The notes under the pieces are model-generated. The model had not been told where the DNA came from. It did not search any database and saw only the letters and a program-made list of their open reading frames with translations. A program made the position numbers and the translations under genes. From positions 1-64,000 of the forward strand of contig NZ_CP053097.1 of the NCBI RefSeq assembly GCF_013008815.1: a stretch of 64,000 bases of DNA, written 5' to 3'. This DNA is from Mycoplasma miroungirhinis. GTDB taxonomy: Bacteria > Bacillota_I > Bacilli_A > Mycoplasmatales > Metamycoplasmataceae. This document shows positions 1-12,242 of this stretch, piece after piece (within the stretch, counting starts at the first letter, position 1; the number at the start of each line of letters is the position of its first letter).

Positions 1-297
1 AAATTTTAGAATGTCATTTGATTTATCATTGTATTTAAAATAATTACTAATAGTTTCAAAATGGAAACCTGAATCTAATTTTTTAAATGGAACTTCAGCT
101 TTTTTTGGTGTTGGAGTTTCAGGTGTTGTAGTATTTGTTTTTGGTGTTTCTTTTTTAGTTTCAGCAGGTGTTTTAGTATCGGTTTTTGATGTATCTTTTT
201 TAATTTCTGTGGATGGTGTTGCACATGCTGCTACAGTAAATGGTATAGTTAGTGCTGGAATTAATAATAAATTCATTATAAAATTTTTCTTTTTCAT
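1..297 (-). CDS. Prolipoprotein, C-terminus beyond window edge
   Basis: The gene starts with ATG at 297 and runs off the left edge, so only the first 99 residues are visible. Residues 1-25 form a mycoplasma lipoprotein signal: a Lys-rich start, a hydrophobic stretch and the lipobox VAAC with the lipidated Cys at about 25. Then comes a low-complexity Thr/Pro/Lys linker (about residues 27-70) that would hold the following domain away from the membrane. The start lies 4 bases after the stop of the membrane protein upstream (302..1228), so the two are probably cotranscribed. The visible part gives no functional clue. Surface exposure is inferred from the signal. Confidence 0.85.
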   Translation of the reverse strand, partial: MKKKNFIMNLLLIPALTIPFTVAACATPSTEIKKDTSKTDTKTPAETKKETPKTNTTTPETPTPKKAEVPFKKLDSGFHFETISNYFKYNDKSNDILKF

Positions 298-301
298 ATT
301 T

Positions 302-1228
302 TTAAAAATTTAATCCTGCGCCTGAGTGTATTAAAACCTGAGCTACAATTGAACCAAATATTAACGGTATCACTATAGTAAGAGATGAAGTTATTAAAAA
401 GCTTCAAGTATCTTGAATAATATTCTTTTTTCAATTTATTAATTTTGTTTTGTCATTAACTTTATTTACTTTTAAATTTCATACATATTTTATTAAATTT
501 GATAACACATAAATTATTGATAAAACTAAATTCATAAATGAAAAGAATATGTGAAATGCATAATAACCAAAATAAGATGATATATAAATTGTAAATGCAA
601 CAACGATAAGAATTAAAAACATTTTATCAAATGTTGTTGCACCATAATTAACTTGGTGAATGTAATTTAAAAATGGGACTGTAGCAGTAAATAATGAAAT
701 AAATATTGCCTCTTTAATAGGAAATATTTTTATATTATTATTCGCTTTACTATTTATTTTAAATATATTTAAAAGTGTAATTTCCTTTAAATTTTCTGAA
801 TATTTTTCAATATCTTTAAAATAATGTTTTAAAAGATAAAATAACGGTATAAAAGTTATAAATCCAGCAATTCCACCTAAGATTTCACCACCAATTAAAT
901 ATCAAATACCACTAAAAATAGGATTAAAACTTTTTTTAATTATGTCTGCTCCTTGAAGCATTGCTTGTAGTAATACAATAATAGGATTTGCTAATGCAAA
1001 AGATCTTCTGTTTGCTAAAAAGTAACTTCATGATCAAGGGATTACAAACATTAAAAATGTTGCTAATGTAAATCCCAAAGTCATATATAACTTATTATTT
1101 TCTTTTTTATTTAATTTTGCAAAAAATACTCAAAGTGCAACGAAGAAAATTAATGTATATACAGCAATAAATTCATACATAAAACCTGTTTTATTTCAGC
1201 TTTTGGTTAATAATTGATTTGGTGTCAC
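302..1228 (-). CDS. Polytopic membrane protein, unknown, faintly aquaporin-like
   Basis: About 308 residues with six or more hydrophobic segments and short polar loops, so an integral membrane protein. I do not recognise the family with confidence. A stretch near residues 90-130 has NP, FNP and YLIGGEILGGIAGF, which loosely recalls the half-repeat of aquaporins and glycerol facilitators, but the canonical NPA pair is absent. The first in-frame ATG would cut off 16 residues, so I chose GTG at 1228. A good ribosome site (GAAAGGA) lies about 17 bases upstream, and an in-frame TTA sits closer to it, so the true start may be non-ATG. The lipoprotein gene follows after 4 bases. Confidence 0.7.
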
Positions 1229-1383
1229 TTGTTTTAAATTTTTATTTCCTTTCTATTTTTTTTCAATAATAATTATAATAAATTAAAAACTAAAATACTT
1301 TAAAGAAATAAAAAACAAAAAATCTTGATAAAAAAAATCAAAATAGCATTTGTAAATAATGTATTTTGACTTTGTTAGTATAA

Positions 1384-1986
1384 TTAGAATTTTGAAGCAG
1401 CATCAATAATTCTATCTTTATGTTTTTCAAGAATTTGATCTCTTGTTCAACCTGCATATATTGGTGTTTTAGTACCATCAATCATTAAAGGTTCTTTTAC
1501 TTTTGCACCTACAAATTGGAAAGTACCTTTAAGTAAAGCTGTATGACTTCCTCATAAATATCATCCGAATGGAGCACCTTGTGTTGCTAATATTTGAACT
1601 TTTAAATGTGATAATAAACCAACTGCATCTCCATCTTTTGAGTATTTATAACTAAATGTTTTATCAGCTACTAAAACATGATCTAAATAGTTTCTTGCTA
1701 ATGCTGAAATATTAAAGTTTGTCATTGGAGCAACGAAAATAACTTTATCTGTATTTTTTAATTGTTCAATGTACTTGTTTGAATCTTCTTCATTTCAGTA
1801 TTCAGGACCCATATTTTTGCAATCTAGAGTTTTATGAGCCATTTCTACTTCATTTAAATCTAGTTCTTCTACTTGGTCTTCTGGATTTGCTGCTAAATAA
1901 GCTTTTTTGAAAATTTCAGCCATACCATATGAAATTGATAATTGTTTTGCAATAGGTGATGCATTAATTATTAAAACTTTTGCCAT
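1384..1986 (-). CDS. azoR: FMN-dependent NADH:quinone/azo oxidoreductase
   Basis: A 200-residue flavodoxin-fold protein of the AzoR (old name AcpD) family, a normal length. The N-terminal strand and phosphate loop (MAKVLIINASPIAKQLS) match the FMN site. The central APMTNFNISALARNYLDHVL matches the conserved active-site segment, and LATQGAPFGW follows near residue 145. These cytosolic dimers use NADH and FMN to reduce quinones or azo compounds by two electrons and are thought to protect against quinone stress. The ATG is preceded by GAAGGAGATTAT, an excellent ribosome site. The gene appears monocistronic. Confidence 0.92.
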
Positions 1987-2195
1987 ATAATCTCCTTCAT
2001 TTATTGATGTTTATATTTTAGCACACATTTTATTATTAAATTGTTAAATAAAATTAAAAAAGCAAAAATATACTAAAAAAACAATAAAAAAATCACTTTT
2101 TTCTTTTTTATATGCTTTTTTTAATTTTTTTATTATTTACAAAATTTTTAAAAAAAGTAATAAAAAACCACGTTAAGTGGTGGTCATTTCTGATA

Positions 2196-2269
2196 TGGTG
2201 CAAGCGAAGGGAATCGAACCCTCACAGTCAGCTTGGAAGGCTGAAGTTCTACCATTAAACTACACTCGC
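2196..2269 (-). tRNA. tRNA-Gly (anticodon UCC)
   Basis: A 74-base cloverleaf with encoded CCA. The acceptor arm GCGAGTG pairs with CGCTTGC, the T arm carries GGTTCGATTCC, and the anticodon loop shows TCC. It stands alone between azoR and cls. Confidence 0.95.
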
Positions 2270-2344
2270 TTTTTTGATTGCTATATTATTATACATAAAA
2301 AAATTTAAATTTTTAAAAAAATATTTTTTTCTATATTTATTTTA

Positions 2345-2382
2345 GAAATAAAAAAGAATCGAATCTAAATTTTTAGACTCGA
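2345..2382 (-). terminator. Rho-independent terminator of cls
   Basis: On the minus strand, TCGAGTCTAAA and TTTAGATTCGA form a stem with one mismatch. A U-rich tail (TTCTTTTTTATTT) follows, about 25 bases after the cls stop codon. Confidence 0.75.
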
Positions 2383-2406
2383 CATCAAATAGTATATTGG
2401 TTTGTG

Positions 2407-3924
2407 TTATAAAACAGGTTTAAATAATTTTCCTAATAAATATACAAATTTACTATGTTTTTTATTAAATAATTTTTCATATGATTCTAAATCATGTAAT
2501 TTATTATATTTTTCAAAAATTTGTTTAATATCTTCAGTAGCCTCACCAATATAAAAATTAGCTACTTCAAATTGAGAATAAAAGCTTCTATAATCTAAAT
2601 TCATAGTTCCTAAATATGCTATTTTATTATCTATTACAGCCATTTTTGCGTGTAAAAAAGTATTTTTTACAATTATTACTTTTAAACCATGTTCAATAAG
2701 TGTTTTTAAATTATAAATAGTTGCATAGTAAACATAATTTTTATCAGAGAAACCAGGTATGTAAATTGTTACTTTAATTCCTTGTGATAAAACTCCAATA
2801 ATCGCCATTTCTAAACTTTTTGTAGGGATAAAATAAGGAGTACTAAAAGATATAGATTCTTCAGCTTCCATTAATATTTTAATTAATGTACTTTCTAAAA
2901 TAGGATAATCAGTCATCGGACCATCTTCTACAGAAGTTATTAAATTTTGATATTCAATATTTTTATGCTCAAAAATATAATTTTGATTATTATCAATTTT
3001 TTTATTTGATTGTTGTTGTCAATCATATAAAAATAATTGAACATAAAAATCATTAGCAGGTCCAGTGATTTTTATGTTTGTATCTTTTCAAATTCCGTAT
3101 TTTTGTGAAAAAGATGCATATTCATCAGAAATATTACATCCCCCTGTATAAGTAATTTTCCCATCAATAATAATAAATTTTCGGTGTGAACGATAAGTTG
3201 AAACACTGGTTATAAATGGAAAAGCAATTTTTTCTACTTTTGTTATTTCTATTCCATTTTCTTCAAGATTTTTTAATACAACGCTAGGCATATCTCAAGA
3301 ACCAAAATCATCTACTAAAATTTTAATTTCTACACCTTCTCTTATTTTTCTTAGTAATATATTTTGTAGTTGATCAAATATTTCACCAGATTTTATAATA
3401 TACGTTTCAATAAAAATATATTTTTTTGCTTTTTCTAATTCTTTGAATATATCATAAAAATAATAAAAACCGTTATCAAAAGTTATTATGTTTGCAGGTA
3501 ATAATAATCTATTGGTCATTTTGGAAATTTTTTGTAATTTTACAAAAGAAGAATTATGCTTAAATGATGTAATGTCATTATCGCTAATATTAGAAAATAA
3601 TTTAGCAGTTTGTTTTTTGTATTCTGAAATAGTAATAGATTTTGAGTATTTTTGACCAAATATAATGTACAAAATATGTCCTATTAAAGGAAAAATAGCA
3701 AAAATAAATTGTCATGATTGTTTACTTTCTGAACTTCTATCCTGACTAAAAATAATGAAATTAAAAATTAAATTTAAACAATATAGAGCAATTAAAATAG
3801 CCAATAAAACTTTATTATTATATTTATTTAAAAAATATAAAATAAATGTTATTCCTAAAAATAACAATAATAACAATACATAATAAATAATCGTTTGAAT
3901 TTTCTTATTTAACTTATTTTTCAT
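2407..3924 (-). CDS. cls: Cardiolipin synthase (phospholipase D family)
   Basis: A 505-residue membrane enzyme that joins phosphatidylglycerol molecules into cardiolipin. Two N-terminal membrane segments (about residues 11-33 and 40-60) precede two phospholipase D domains. Each domain has an HxKxxxD catalytic motif: HRKFIIID near residue 247 with a following GGCN, and HAKMAVID near 425 with GTMN. Length and domain order match bacterial Cls. Internal TGA codons are read as Trp. The ATG at 3924 has no clear ribosome site, but TATAAT lies only 7 bases upstream, so the mRNA may be leaderless. A terminator follows. Confidence 0.93.
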
Positions 3925-3931
3925 TATAAAA

Positions 3932-3937
3932 ATTATA
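3932..3937 (-). promoter_or_regulatory. Candidate -10 box of cls
   Basis: TATAAT on the minus strand lies 7 bases before the cls ATG. Transcription would start at or next to the ATG and give a leaderless mRNA. No convincing -35 box was seen. Confidence 0.45.
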
Positions 3938-3956
3938 CAAAAAAGTATAAAAAAAA

Positions 3957-4047
3957 TGGCGGATTGGAGAGGATTTGAACCTCCGCGGGAATTGCTTCCC
4001 CTACAGTCTTAGCAGGACCGCCTCTTCAGCCTCTTGAGTACCAACCC
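3957..4047 (-). tRNA. tRNA-Ser (anticodon GCU)
   Basis: A 91-base class II tRNA with encoded CCA and the long variable arm typical of tRNA-Ser. The acceptor GGGTTGG pairs with CCAATCC, and the anticodon loop CTGCTAA gives GCU. Confidence 0.95.
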
Positions 4048-4122
4048 ACATTAAAGTGTATTTATATTATACATAAAAAAGTTTTATTCATACATAATTT
4101 ATTATCTTAGAGACATTTTTTT

Positions 4123-4150
4123 AAAAAAATAAGGCCAAAATTTGGCCTTA
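4123..4150 (-). terminator. Rho-independent terminator of dnaK
   Basis: The perfect inverted repeat AAGGCCAAA/TTTGGCCTT is followed on the minus strand by ATTTTTTT. It lies 18 bases after the dnaK stop codon. Confidence 0.88.
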
Positions 4151-4167
4151 TCTATTATTAAATAATA

Positions 4168-5976
<1,809 letters not shown>

Positions 5977-6040
5977 TTACTCCTTATTTAAAAGTTTTTA
6001 ATCGTTATTTGTTAATGATATTTTAATTTTAGCACATTTT

Positions 6041-6067
6041 TTAGCACTCTAACTAAAATAGTGCTAA
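6041..6067 (-). promoter_or_regulatory. CIRCE operator (HrcA binding site) of dnaK
   Basis: TTAGCACTC, nine bases, then TAGTGCTAA: the CIRCE inverted repeat TTAGCACTC-N9-GAGTGCTAA with one mismatch. It lies between dnaK and hslO, 68 bases upstream of the dnaK start, as expected for heat-shock repression by HrcA. Confidence 0.9.
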
Positions 6068-6102
6068 TTTTTCAAATAATAAAAAATGTTGTAATACAAC
6101 AC

Positions 6103-6909
6103 TTATTCTAATGTAAATGAACGGTGACAAAAATTACATTTTATTTCTACTTTACCTTGTTCTTTTTTAATTTCTTTAATTTCCTTATCTGATAATAGTT
6201 TTAAAGCTTTGTTCATTTTTGATATTGAACAAGAACATTTTCATTGTAATTTTTTTTCTGAGTGAATTTTAGCACCTTGGTCTAAAAGTAGTTTTAAAGT
6301 TTTTTTAAAACCTAGTTGCATAAATGAATTTTCTTTCATAAAAGTTTCTATTCATTTAATATTTTCTTCATTTGCTTGAGGTAATAGAGTAAAAATTAAA
6401 CTAGATGCTTCTTGAATATTTTCATCTTTATCAAATTTTAGGCAACTAAATACTGCACTTGCAATTTGTTGTGATTGATTAAAAAATTGTGCTAAATCAT
6501 CAACTAATGTAACTTCATTCATTTTGATTTCACTATCTCAACTTGCAAATGTTGGATCTAAAATTCTAATTCTTAAATATGCATCTGCAAAAGCAAACAT
6601 ACTTAAAGCTTCGTTTAAATTTCCATCTCAAATAATATTAGGATCAGAAATATAACTTCTTACTATTCCATTGTGATTTACATCTACTACTAAGTTTTGA
6701 ATTTTACCTTTTGATCTAATAATAGTTGAAATATCTCCCGTTTTAGAAATAATTTGTCCTAATGGACTAAATAGTGCAAGTGATTTTGCTAATGTGTGTT
6801 TTGATAAAGACACTGCATTTTGTTTTTTAGATGCTACTTTTGCAATTGAAAGTGCATCAGTTAAAAATATTAATGAATTGTTTAATTCTAATGTAATAAC
6901 TTTTGACAT
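6103..6909 (-). CDS. hslO: Redox-regulated holdase chaperone Hsp33
   Basis: A 268-residue Hsp33. The N-terminal holdase domain includes GDISTIIRSKGKIQNLVVDV and a GIVRSYISDP segment. The C-terminal redox switch carries the four zinc-binding cysteines as CSC (about residue 232) and CHFC (about 260). Oxidation releases zinc and turns on holdase activity, which hands clients to DnaK. The gene lies directly upstream of dnaK on the same strand, with the CIRCE element between them. It starts 8 bases after the second chromate-transporter gene with a GGAG ribosome site (the TAGGAG overlaps that stop), so it is probably cotranscribed with the transporter pair. Confidence 0.95.
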
Positions 6910-6917
6910 TTGTACTC

Positions 6918-7589
6918 CTATAAAAGTCATGGTTGGAAAATAATAAATCCTATAAAAATAGAGCCTAATATTAAAAATAATAAGGGAATTTGTTTTTTTT
7001 GTAAGTAAATTGTTAAAATAACACAAAATGGTGTTCAAAAGTACAATACATATTTTCTTCATCCTGAAAATATTTGACTTTTTAATGAATTATTATTTAA
7101 GCTTAAATATTGAGAACTACTATTTAAACTTAAATAAGGTATTGCAACACTTATAATTAATTGTACTGCAAGTGAAATCATAATAGCTGCTAAACAAGGT
7201 TTTAGATATTTGTTAAAAGCAATAAAATAAACATTATCTTGATTTTTTTGAAAAATTTTCATTACAAAAAACATCAAAAATATTGCGGGTAAAGAAATTA
7301 ATAAATAAGTTAAAAAGATAGCAAGTCATCCTCATCATTGTGCTTGTTGAAAATTATCATAACTTAATAAATAACCAGTAAAAAAAGCTAATTTAGTTCC
7401 TACTATCCCTGGTGTAGAATTTGCAACTGCAAACACTTGATCGATTTGATCAAGTGGCATTTGTAAATGGAAATTATTAATGAGTAGTTCAAATATTCAT
7501 TTATAAATCGGTAAAAAAACTTGACCACCACCAAAAACTATAAATGCACTTAAAAATACAAGTGCTAAACCTACAAAAAATATTACCAT
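6918..7589 (-). CDS. Chromate transporter family half-protein (second)
   Basis: A 223-residue membrane protein with about six hydrophobic segments. The CHR signature SAFIVFGGGQVFLPIYK lies near residues 12-30, and VFAVANSTPGIVGTKLAFFTGYLL follows. CHR proteins are chromate/sulfate-type ion carriers. The true substrate in mycoplasmas is unknown, and chromate export is only the family name. It is a half-size (short-chain) member encoded as a pair with 7589..8212; the start ATG overlaps the partner stop by one base (TAATG), so the two are translationally coupled and may form a heterodimer. Confidence 0.85.
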
Positions 7590-8212
7590 TAAAAATCACC
7601 TTTTTGGTTTGGAATATTATTTTTTTTAATTTTTTTAATTTTTATTATAAAAAATATGAAAAATAAACCGATGATTAAAGGAATAGCAGGTACATTATAA
7701 GGACTTGGAATAAATAAGCAAAAACAAAATGTTGCTAAGAATGTTAATGTTACAAAAAGTGAATTTAAGTTTTTATAACTATATTTTAAGTATTTTCATC
7801 CAAAATTAATTAAAACACCAATAATAACAGGTAAAACACAAGCAGCTAGTACATATAAATATTTATTTGCATATTTATTTAAAATAATAAAAACTATAAG
7901 ACTAAATAATAAATGAGGTAAAAAAGCAAATAATGATACAAAAAAACCTTTTCAAAATCCTAGTAATTTAATTGCAATAAAACTTAAAGTTTCAACTATA
8001 CTAGGTCCAGGAATTATATTAGAAACTAAGACTACATCATCAAATTCCCTTTGACTAATTCATTTATATTTATTAATTGCAAATTTAGAAATGACAGGTA
8101 AAAGTGCATTGCCCCCACCAAAACCAATAAATGTACACATAAAAATAAATAAAAACACTTTTCAAGCTTTTATTTTTATAACTTTAGTATAAATATCTTT
8201 TTGCTGCTTCAT
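7589..8212 (-). CDS. Chromate transporter family half-protein (first)
   Basis: A 207-residue CHR-family membrane protein. FIGFGGGNALLPVISKFAI near residues 25-43 is the family signature, followed by VVLVSNIIPGPSIVETLSFI and about five membrane segments. It is the first of two short CHR genes; together they equal one long-chain transporter. The start ATG lies just after the terminator of the upstream tRNA-synthetase cluster, so the run chr-chr-hslO begins here. The transported ion cannot be told from sequence. Confidence 0.85.
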
Positions 8213-8233
8213 ATTTTTATTTTATTATTTAAT

Positions 8234-8268
8234 ATAAAAAAAGCAAAGAAATTTATGAGTTTCTTTGC
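8234..8268 (-). terminator. Rho-independent terminator after the gltX cluster
   Basis: GCAAAGAAA and TTTCTTTGC (8243-8268) form a 9-bp stem followed on the minus strand by TTTTTTTAT. The stem overlaps the stop codon of the 124-residue gene and closes the argS-gltX cluster. Confidence 0.88.
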
Positions 8269-8642
8269 TAATTAGTTTTGATGTTAACTTCAACAGAAGC
8301 TAGAATAGTTTTATTAGTTAAGTTATCAACTAAATCATATTGAATTTTTATTTCATTTCTATCAATTAAAAGTTGTTTTAAATATGTATAAAAGTTAATA
8401 TGATTGTTTTGTACTAAATAATGGATTAAACAATATTTTTTATATTGTAATTCAAATAATTGTAAATCATCTTGAATAAAGACTTTATTTTGAGAGATTT
8501 TAATTGTTTGTAATTTATTTTTATTATCTTGAAATTTTAAAACAATATATTCATCTTCTGTATCTTCTGTATAAGATGATGTGTATTGAGTGATAAATTC
8601 ATTACCATTGGAGAGTACAATGCTTTTAAATTCTAATTGCAT
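8268..8642 (-). CDS. Unknown small protein, possibly DUF1934-like beta barrel
   Basis: A 124-residue soluble protein with no signal peptide or membrane segment. The pattern is alternating short strands, ending in KIQYDLVDNLTNKTILASVEVNIKTN. The strand pattern and C-terminal layout resemble the small YwiB/DUF1934 beta-barrel family, but this match is by eye and weak. The start overlaps the gltX 3' end by 17 bases, so it is translated from the same mRNA, and a terminator follows at once. No function can be assigned. Confidence 0.75.
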   Translation of the reverse strand: MQLEFKSIVLSNGNEFITQYTSSYTEDTEDEYIVLKFQDNKNKLQTIKISQNKVFIQDDLQLFELQYKKYCLIHYLVQNNHINFYTYLKQLLIDRNEIKIQYDLVDNLTNKTILASVEVNIKTN

Positions 8643-10023
8643 TTTCTAATCTTTGAAACACTAATTCTTTACCAAATAAATATATTGCTTTTGCAAGTTC
8701 AGGTCCATGTTCTGAATAAGTTGTTGCAATTCTAATTGGCATAAATAAGTTTTTACCTTTTACATTTAAATTGTCTTTAGTTTCATTTATTGCTAGTTGG
8801 ATATTTTCAATATTAAATTCTTTTGTTTTTAAACTATTATAAAAATAACTAACTACATCTTTTGATTCAATATTAATTGTTAAATTAGTAATTGGATTTT
8901 CATATAGTTGTAAGTTGGTTTTTAAGTCATTTAAAGTAACAATGTTTTGTTTATAAGTGTCAATGAAAATGTCTAATCATTGTTCATCTTTTGAACTGTT
9001 TAAAAACTTTTTAAAGTAATTATTATCAGTATTTTTTCAATATTGTTTACTAAATCATTCCATTTTTTGAATATCAAATTTTGAAGGACTTTTTGATAAT
9101 CTTTCAAATAAAAATTTCTCAATTAATTCATTATGATCCATTATTTCTTTTGCATCTTCTGAAGTTCAGCCTAATAATGCTAAAAAGTTAAAAATAGCAT
9201 TAGCATGATATCCTTCATTTTTATAATCTTCAATGAATTGTTTTAAAGTATTATCTCTTTTTGAAAGTTTTTTACCTTCCATATTGGTAATTATTGTTAA
9301 ATGACCAAATTTAGGAGGTTGATAATTTAATGCTTCATAAATTGCTAGTTGTTTAGGTGTGTTTGTAATATGTTCTTCACCTCTTAAAACATGAGAAATT
9401 TCCATATCAGTATCATCTATAACTACTGCAAAATTATATGTTGGATAACCATCACTTTTTAAAATAACAAAATCACCGATATCATCACTATTTACCGAAA
9501 TTTCACCTCTTACTAAGTCATTTCAGCTATATATATGATTTTTAGGAAGTGCTAGACGAACAGAAAATTCACCATTTAAATCTCTTTTTTGTTTTTCTTG
9601 TTCTGAAATTTTTAATCAATTTCGGTCATATCTAAATGATGGAATTCCTTTTTTTTCACTTTCTTCGTGTTGTTGTGCTAATTCTTCTGAACTATCATAA
9701 GCTTTGTATGCTAGTTTTTTATCAATTAGTTCATTTACTATTTTTTTATAAATATTCAATTTTTCAGATTGACGATATTTACCATATTTTGGATTTGGGT
9801 TAATTGGACTTTCATCAGGAATAATTCCTAATCAAGCTAAGTTATTTAATTGACTTTCTTCTCCACCAACAACATTTCTAGCAACGTCAGTATCTTCTAT
9901 TCTTAATAAAAAATCTCCATTAAAATGTTTTGCAAATAAATAATTAAATAATGCTGTTCTTGCACCACCTATGTGTAAATATCCTGTTGGGCTTGGTGCA
10001 TAACGTGTTCTGATTTTTTTCAT
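8626..10023 (-). CDS. gltX: Glutamate-tRNA ligase
   Basis: A 465-residue class I synthetase that charges tRNA-Glu. The HIGH-type motif is [20 protein letters not shown] near residues 7-26, the KMSKS-type motif is KKLSKRD near 245, and LRIEDTD and [14 protein letters not shown] are family markers. The C-terminal helical anticodon-binding half is complete. The ATG at 10023 follows GAAGGATAAT. As mycoplasmas generally lack GlnRS, it may also charge tRNA-Gln for later amidation; that is an inference from the group. Confidence 0.97.
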
Positions 10024-10041
10024 ATTATCCTTCAAATATAT

Positions 10042-10563
10042 TTAAATTTCATCAAAATTTAAAGTCATTGTAAATTTTTTTAAAGGTCTTTGGGTATTTT
10101 TATCAACAATTTTTGATCAATCACCAAAAACACTGTTTTCAGTTTCAATAAAGTAAGGATCTTGTTTTGCCAACGCTTCAATAGGTACGCTATATAAATA
10201 AAATTCTACTTGTTTTTGACCTTTGTCCTTAAAATATCATTTTCATGCGTAATTTCTTCCATACTTTTCGATATCTTCAATTGTTACAAATTTTTTTAAT
10301 AATTCATAGTTTTTTGTAACATCTACTTGATTATTTTGTTTAGCATCTGCTTCGTATTCAGATCCTTTGTATTTTACATAAAAATTGTTTTGATTACTTT
10401 CAAATAGACGTATAAATTCATGTTTTGATGTTTTAATTTTATCTTTTGAATGGTCTGTTTTTTTGATTGTAAAAGTACAAGATGTAGCAATTAAAGGTAT
10501 AGTAACAACTACAATTGCAGCTGCAAATGTAATTGGTAATATTCATTTATTTTTTAGTTTCAT
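10042..10563 (-). CDS. Prolipoprotein, unknown function
   Basis: A 173-residue secreted lipoprotein. Residues 1-29 are a signal peptide (positive start, hydrophobic core) ending in the lipobox IATSC, so Cys29 would be lipidated. The mature part is short, rich in Lys, Glu and aromatic residues, and shows no motif that I recognise. It sits between argS (7 bases upstream) and gltX (18 bases downstream) on the same strand, an odd place for a surface protein among synthetase genes. It is probably cotranscribed with them. Confidence 0.85.
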
Positions 10564-10569
10564 ATTATT

Positions 10570-12183
10570 CTACATTTTTTCAAGAATATCTAAATCCATT
10601 AATTTTAGTCCACTTTCAAGAACATATTTAGTTGCTTTAGTTAAAGCAATTTGTGATTCTTCATCTTCTGAACCTAAAATTTTTGAATTTGAATAATAAC
10701 TATTAAATGCTCTTGATAAATCTAATAGATATGGTGGTAATAAGTTTACTTTATATGTTTTTGCCATCGTTTGAATTAAATCAGTATATTTTTTTAGTTC
10801 ATTTACTAATTTAATTTCAAATTCACTATTATATTCACCAGCTTTTGGATTTTCCTTAAAACTTGATTTATTTATAAGTTGATTTGCTCTTGCATAAGCA
10901 TATTTAATATTAAACATTGCATTTGATTCAGATTCTTCATTAACTTTAGTAATATCAAAATCAATTTTTGAGTTATATGAACGGTTTATTAAGAAAAATC
11001 TAATTGCATCTTTTCCAACTAAGTCCATTAATTCTCTTAATGTTAAAGAAGTTCCTAAACGTTTAGACATTTTCATTTCTTTTCCATTTTTAATTACTCT
11101 TAGTAATTGGAATAAAACCATTTCACATTGATTACGTTTGTATCCTAAATCTGTTAAAGCATATTTAATTCTTTCGACATAACCTGAATGATCTGCTCCT
11201 CAAACGTCAATAATTACACCATTTGGATGGTTTAGACGTAATAATTTATCTTCATGGTAAGCAATATCTGCACACATATAAGTATAAGATCCATCGCTTT
11301 TTACAATAACTCTATCTTTATCATCATATCCACCTCTTGTTGTGGCTAATCATTTTGCTCCGTCTTTGTCATAAACATTTTTTAAACGATTAATAGCTTT
11401 AAAAACGATGTTATTTGTATATAAATCAGTTTCACTTGAATAAAGATCGAATCATGTTCCGAATCTTTCCATATCTTTTTTGATTTCGCGTAGTGCTATA
11501 TTTTTTCCGAATTCTCTAAAAAATTCTCTATTTGGTTCGTATTCACCACCTTTATATTTATCTCCGAATTCTTTATAAAATTCTTCGGCAAAATAAACAA
11601 TATCTCCTCCATTATATGCATCTGCAGGCATTGGATAAGATTTATTAAAAATTTGTTGATAACGTGCAAATAGTGACGCTGCTAAGTTATTCATTTGATT
11701 TCCAGCATCATTTACATAATATTCTCTAACAACTTCATGTCCTGCAAATTCTAAAACATTTGCAAGAGTAGCTGCAATAGCTGCATTACGTGCGTGTCCA
11801 ATGTGTAAAAATCCAGTTGGATTAGCACTAACGTATTCAAGATTTATTGGATAAAGTTTTTCTGTTCCTTTTCCATAATTTATTCCTAATTTATTGATGT
11901 TGTTAATTGTTTCTGAAAAAACTTCATTTTCAACATAAAAATTCATAAATCCAGGTACAGCTATCTCAATTTCCTTAATTGAGTATTTAACCATATCAAT
12001 ATTGTTTTTAATTTCTTGTGCAACCTCCATTGCACTTTTATTTAATTCCTTTTGTAATGTTAAAGCAATATTTGAAGCAAAATCAGCATGGTCTTTTGCT
12101 TCTGTTAATACAACTTTTTTTTCTATATTTAATTTTTTTAGAGCTTCATCAATTGAAGCGATTATTTTTTCTTTAGCACTCAT
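10570..12183 (-). CDS. argS: Arginine-tRNA ligase
   Basis: A 537-residue class I synthetase. An N-terminal Add-1 type domain (about 1-105) precedes the catalytic core with [19 protein letters not shown] near residues 121-139. [16 protein letters not shown] near 365 is the KMSKS loop, and a helical anticodon-binding domain ends in [16 protein letters not shown]. The length is usual for small ArgS. It is divergent from cysS with only 59 bases between the starts, so both promoters lie in 12184-12242. It heads the minus-strand argS-lipoprotein-gltX cluster. Confidence 0.97.
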
Positions 12184-12242
12184 AATGTTATATTATAATA
12201 CTTTTTAGTGTCTTTTTATGTTATATATTTATAATATTAAAT

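Noticed and set aside
6628-7062. Longer N-terminus for Hsp33 from an upstream start at 7062
   Set aside because: The added 51 residues lie over the end of the chromate-transporter gene and do not resemble Hsp33; the ATG at 6909 follows TAGGAG.
10463-10696. Plus-strand ORF of 77 codons opposite the lipoprotein and argS ends
   Set aside because: It is antisense to two convincing genes, has no ribosome site and no family resemblance.
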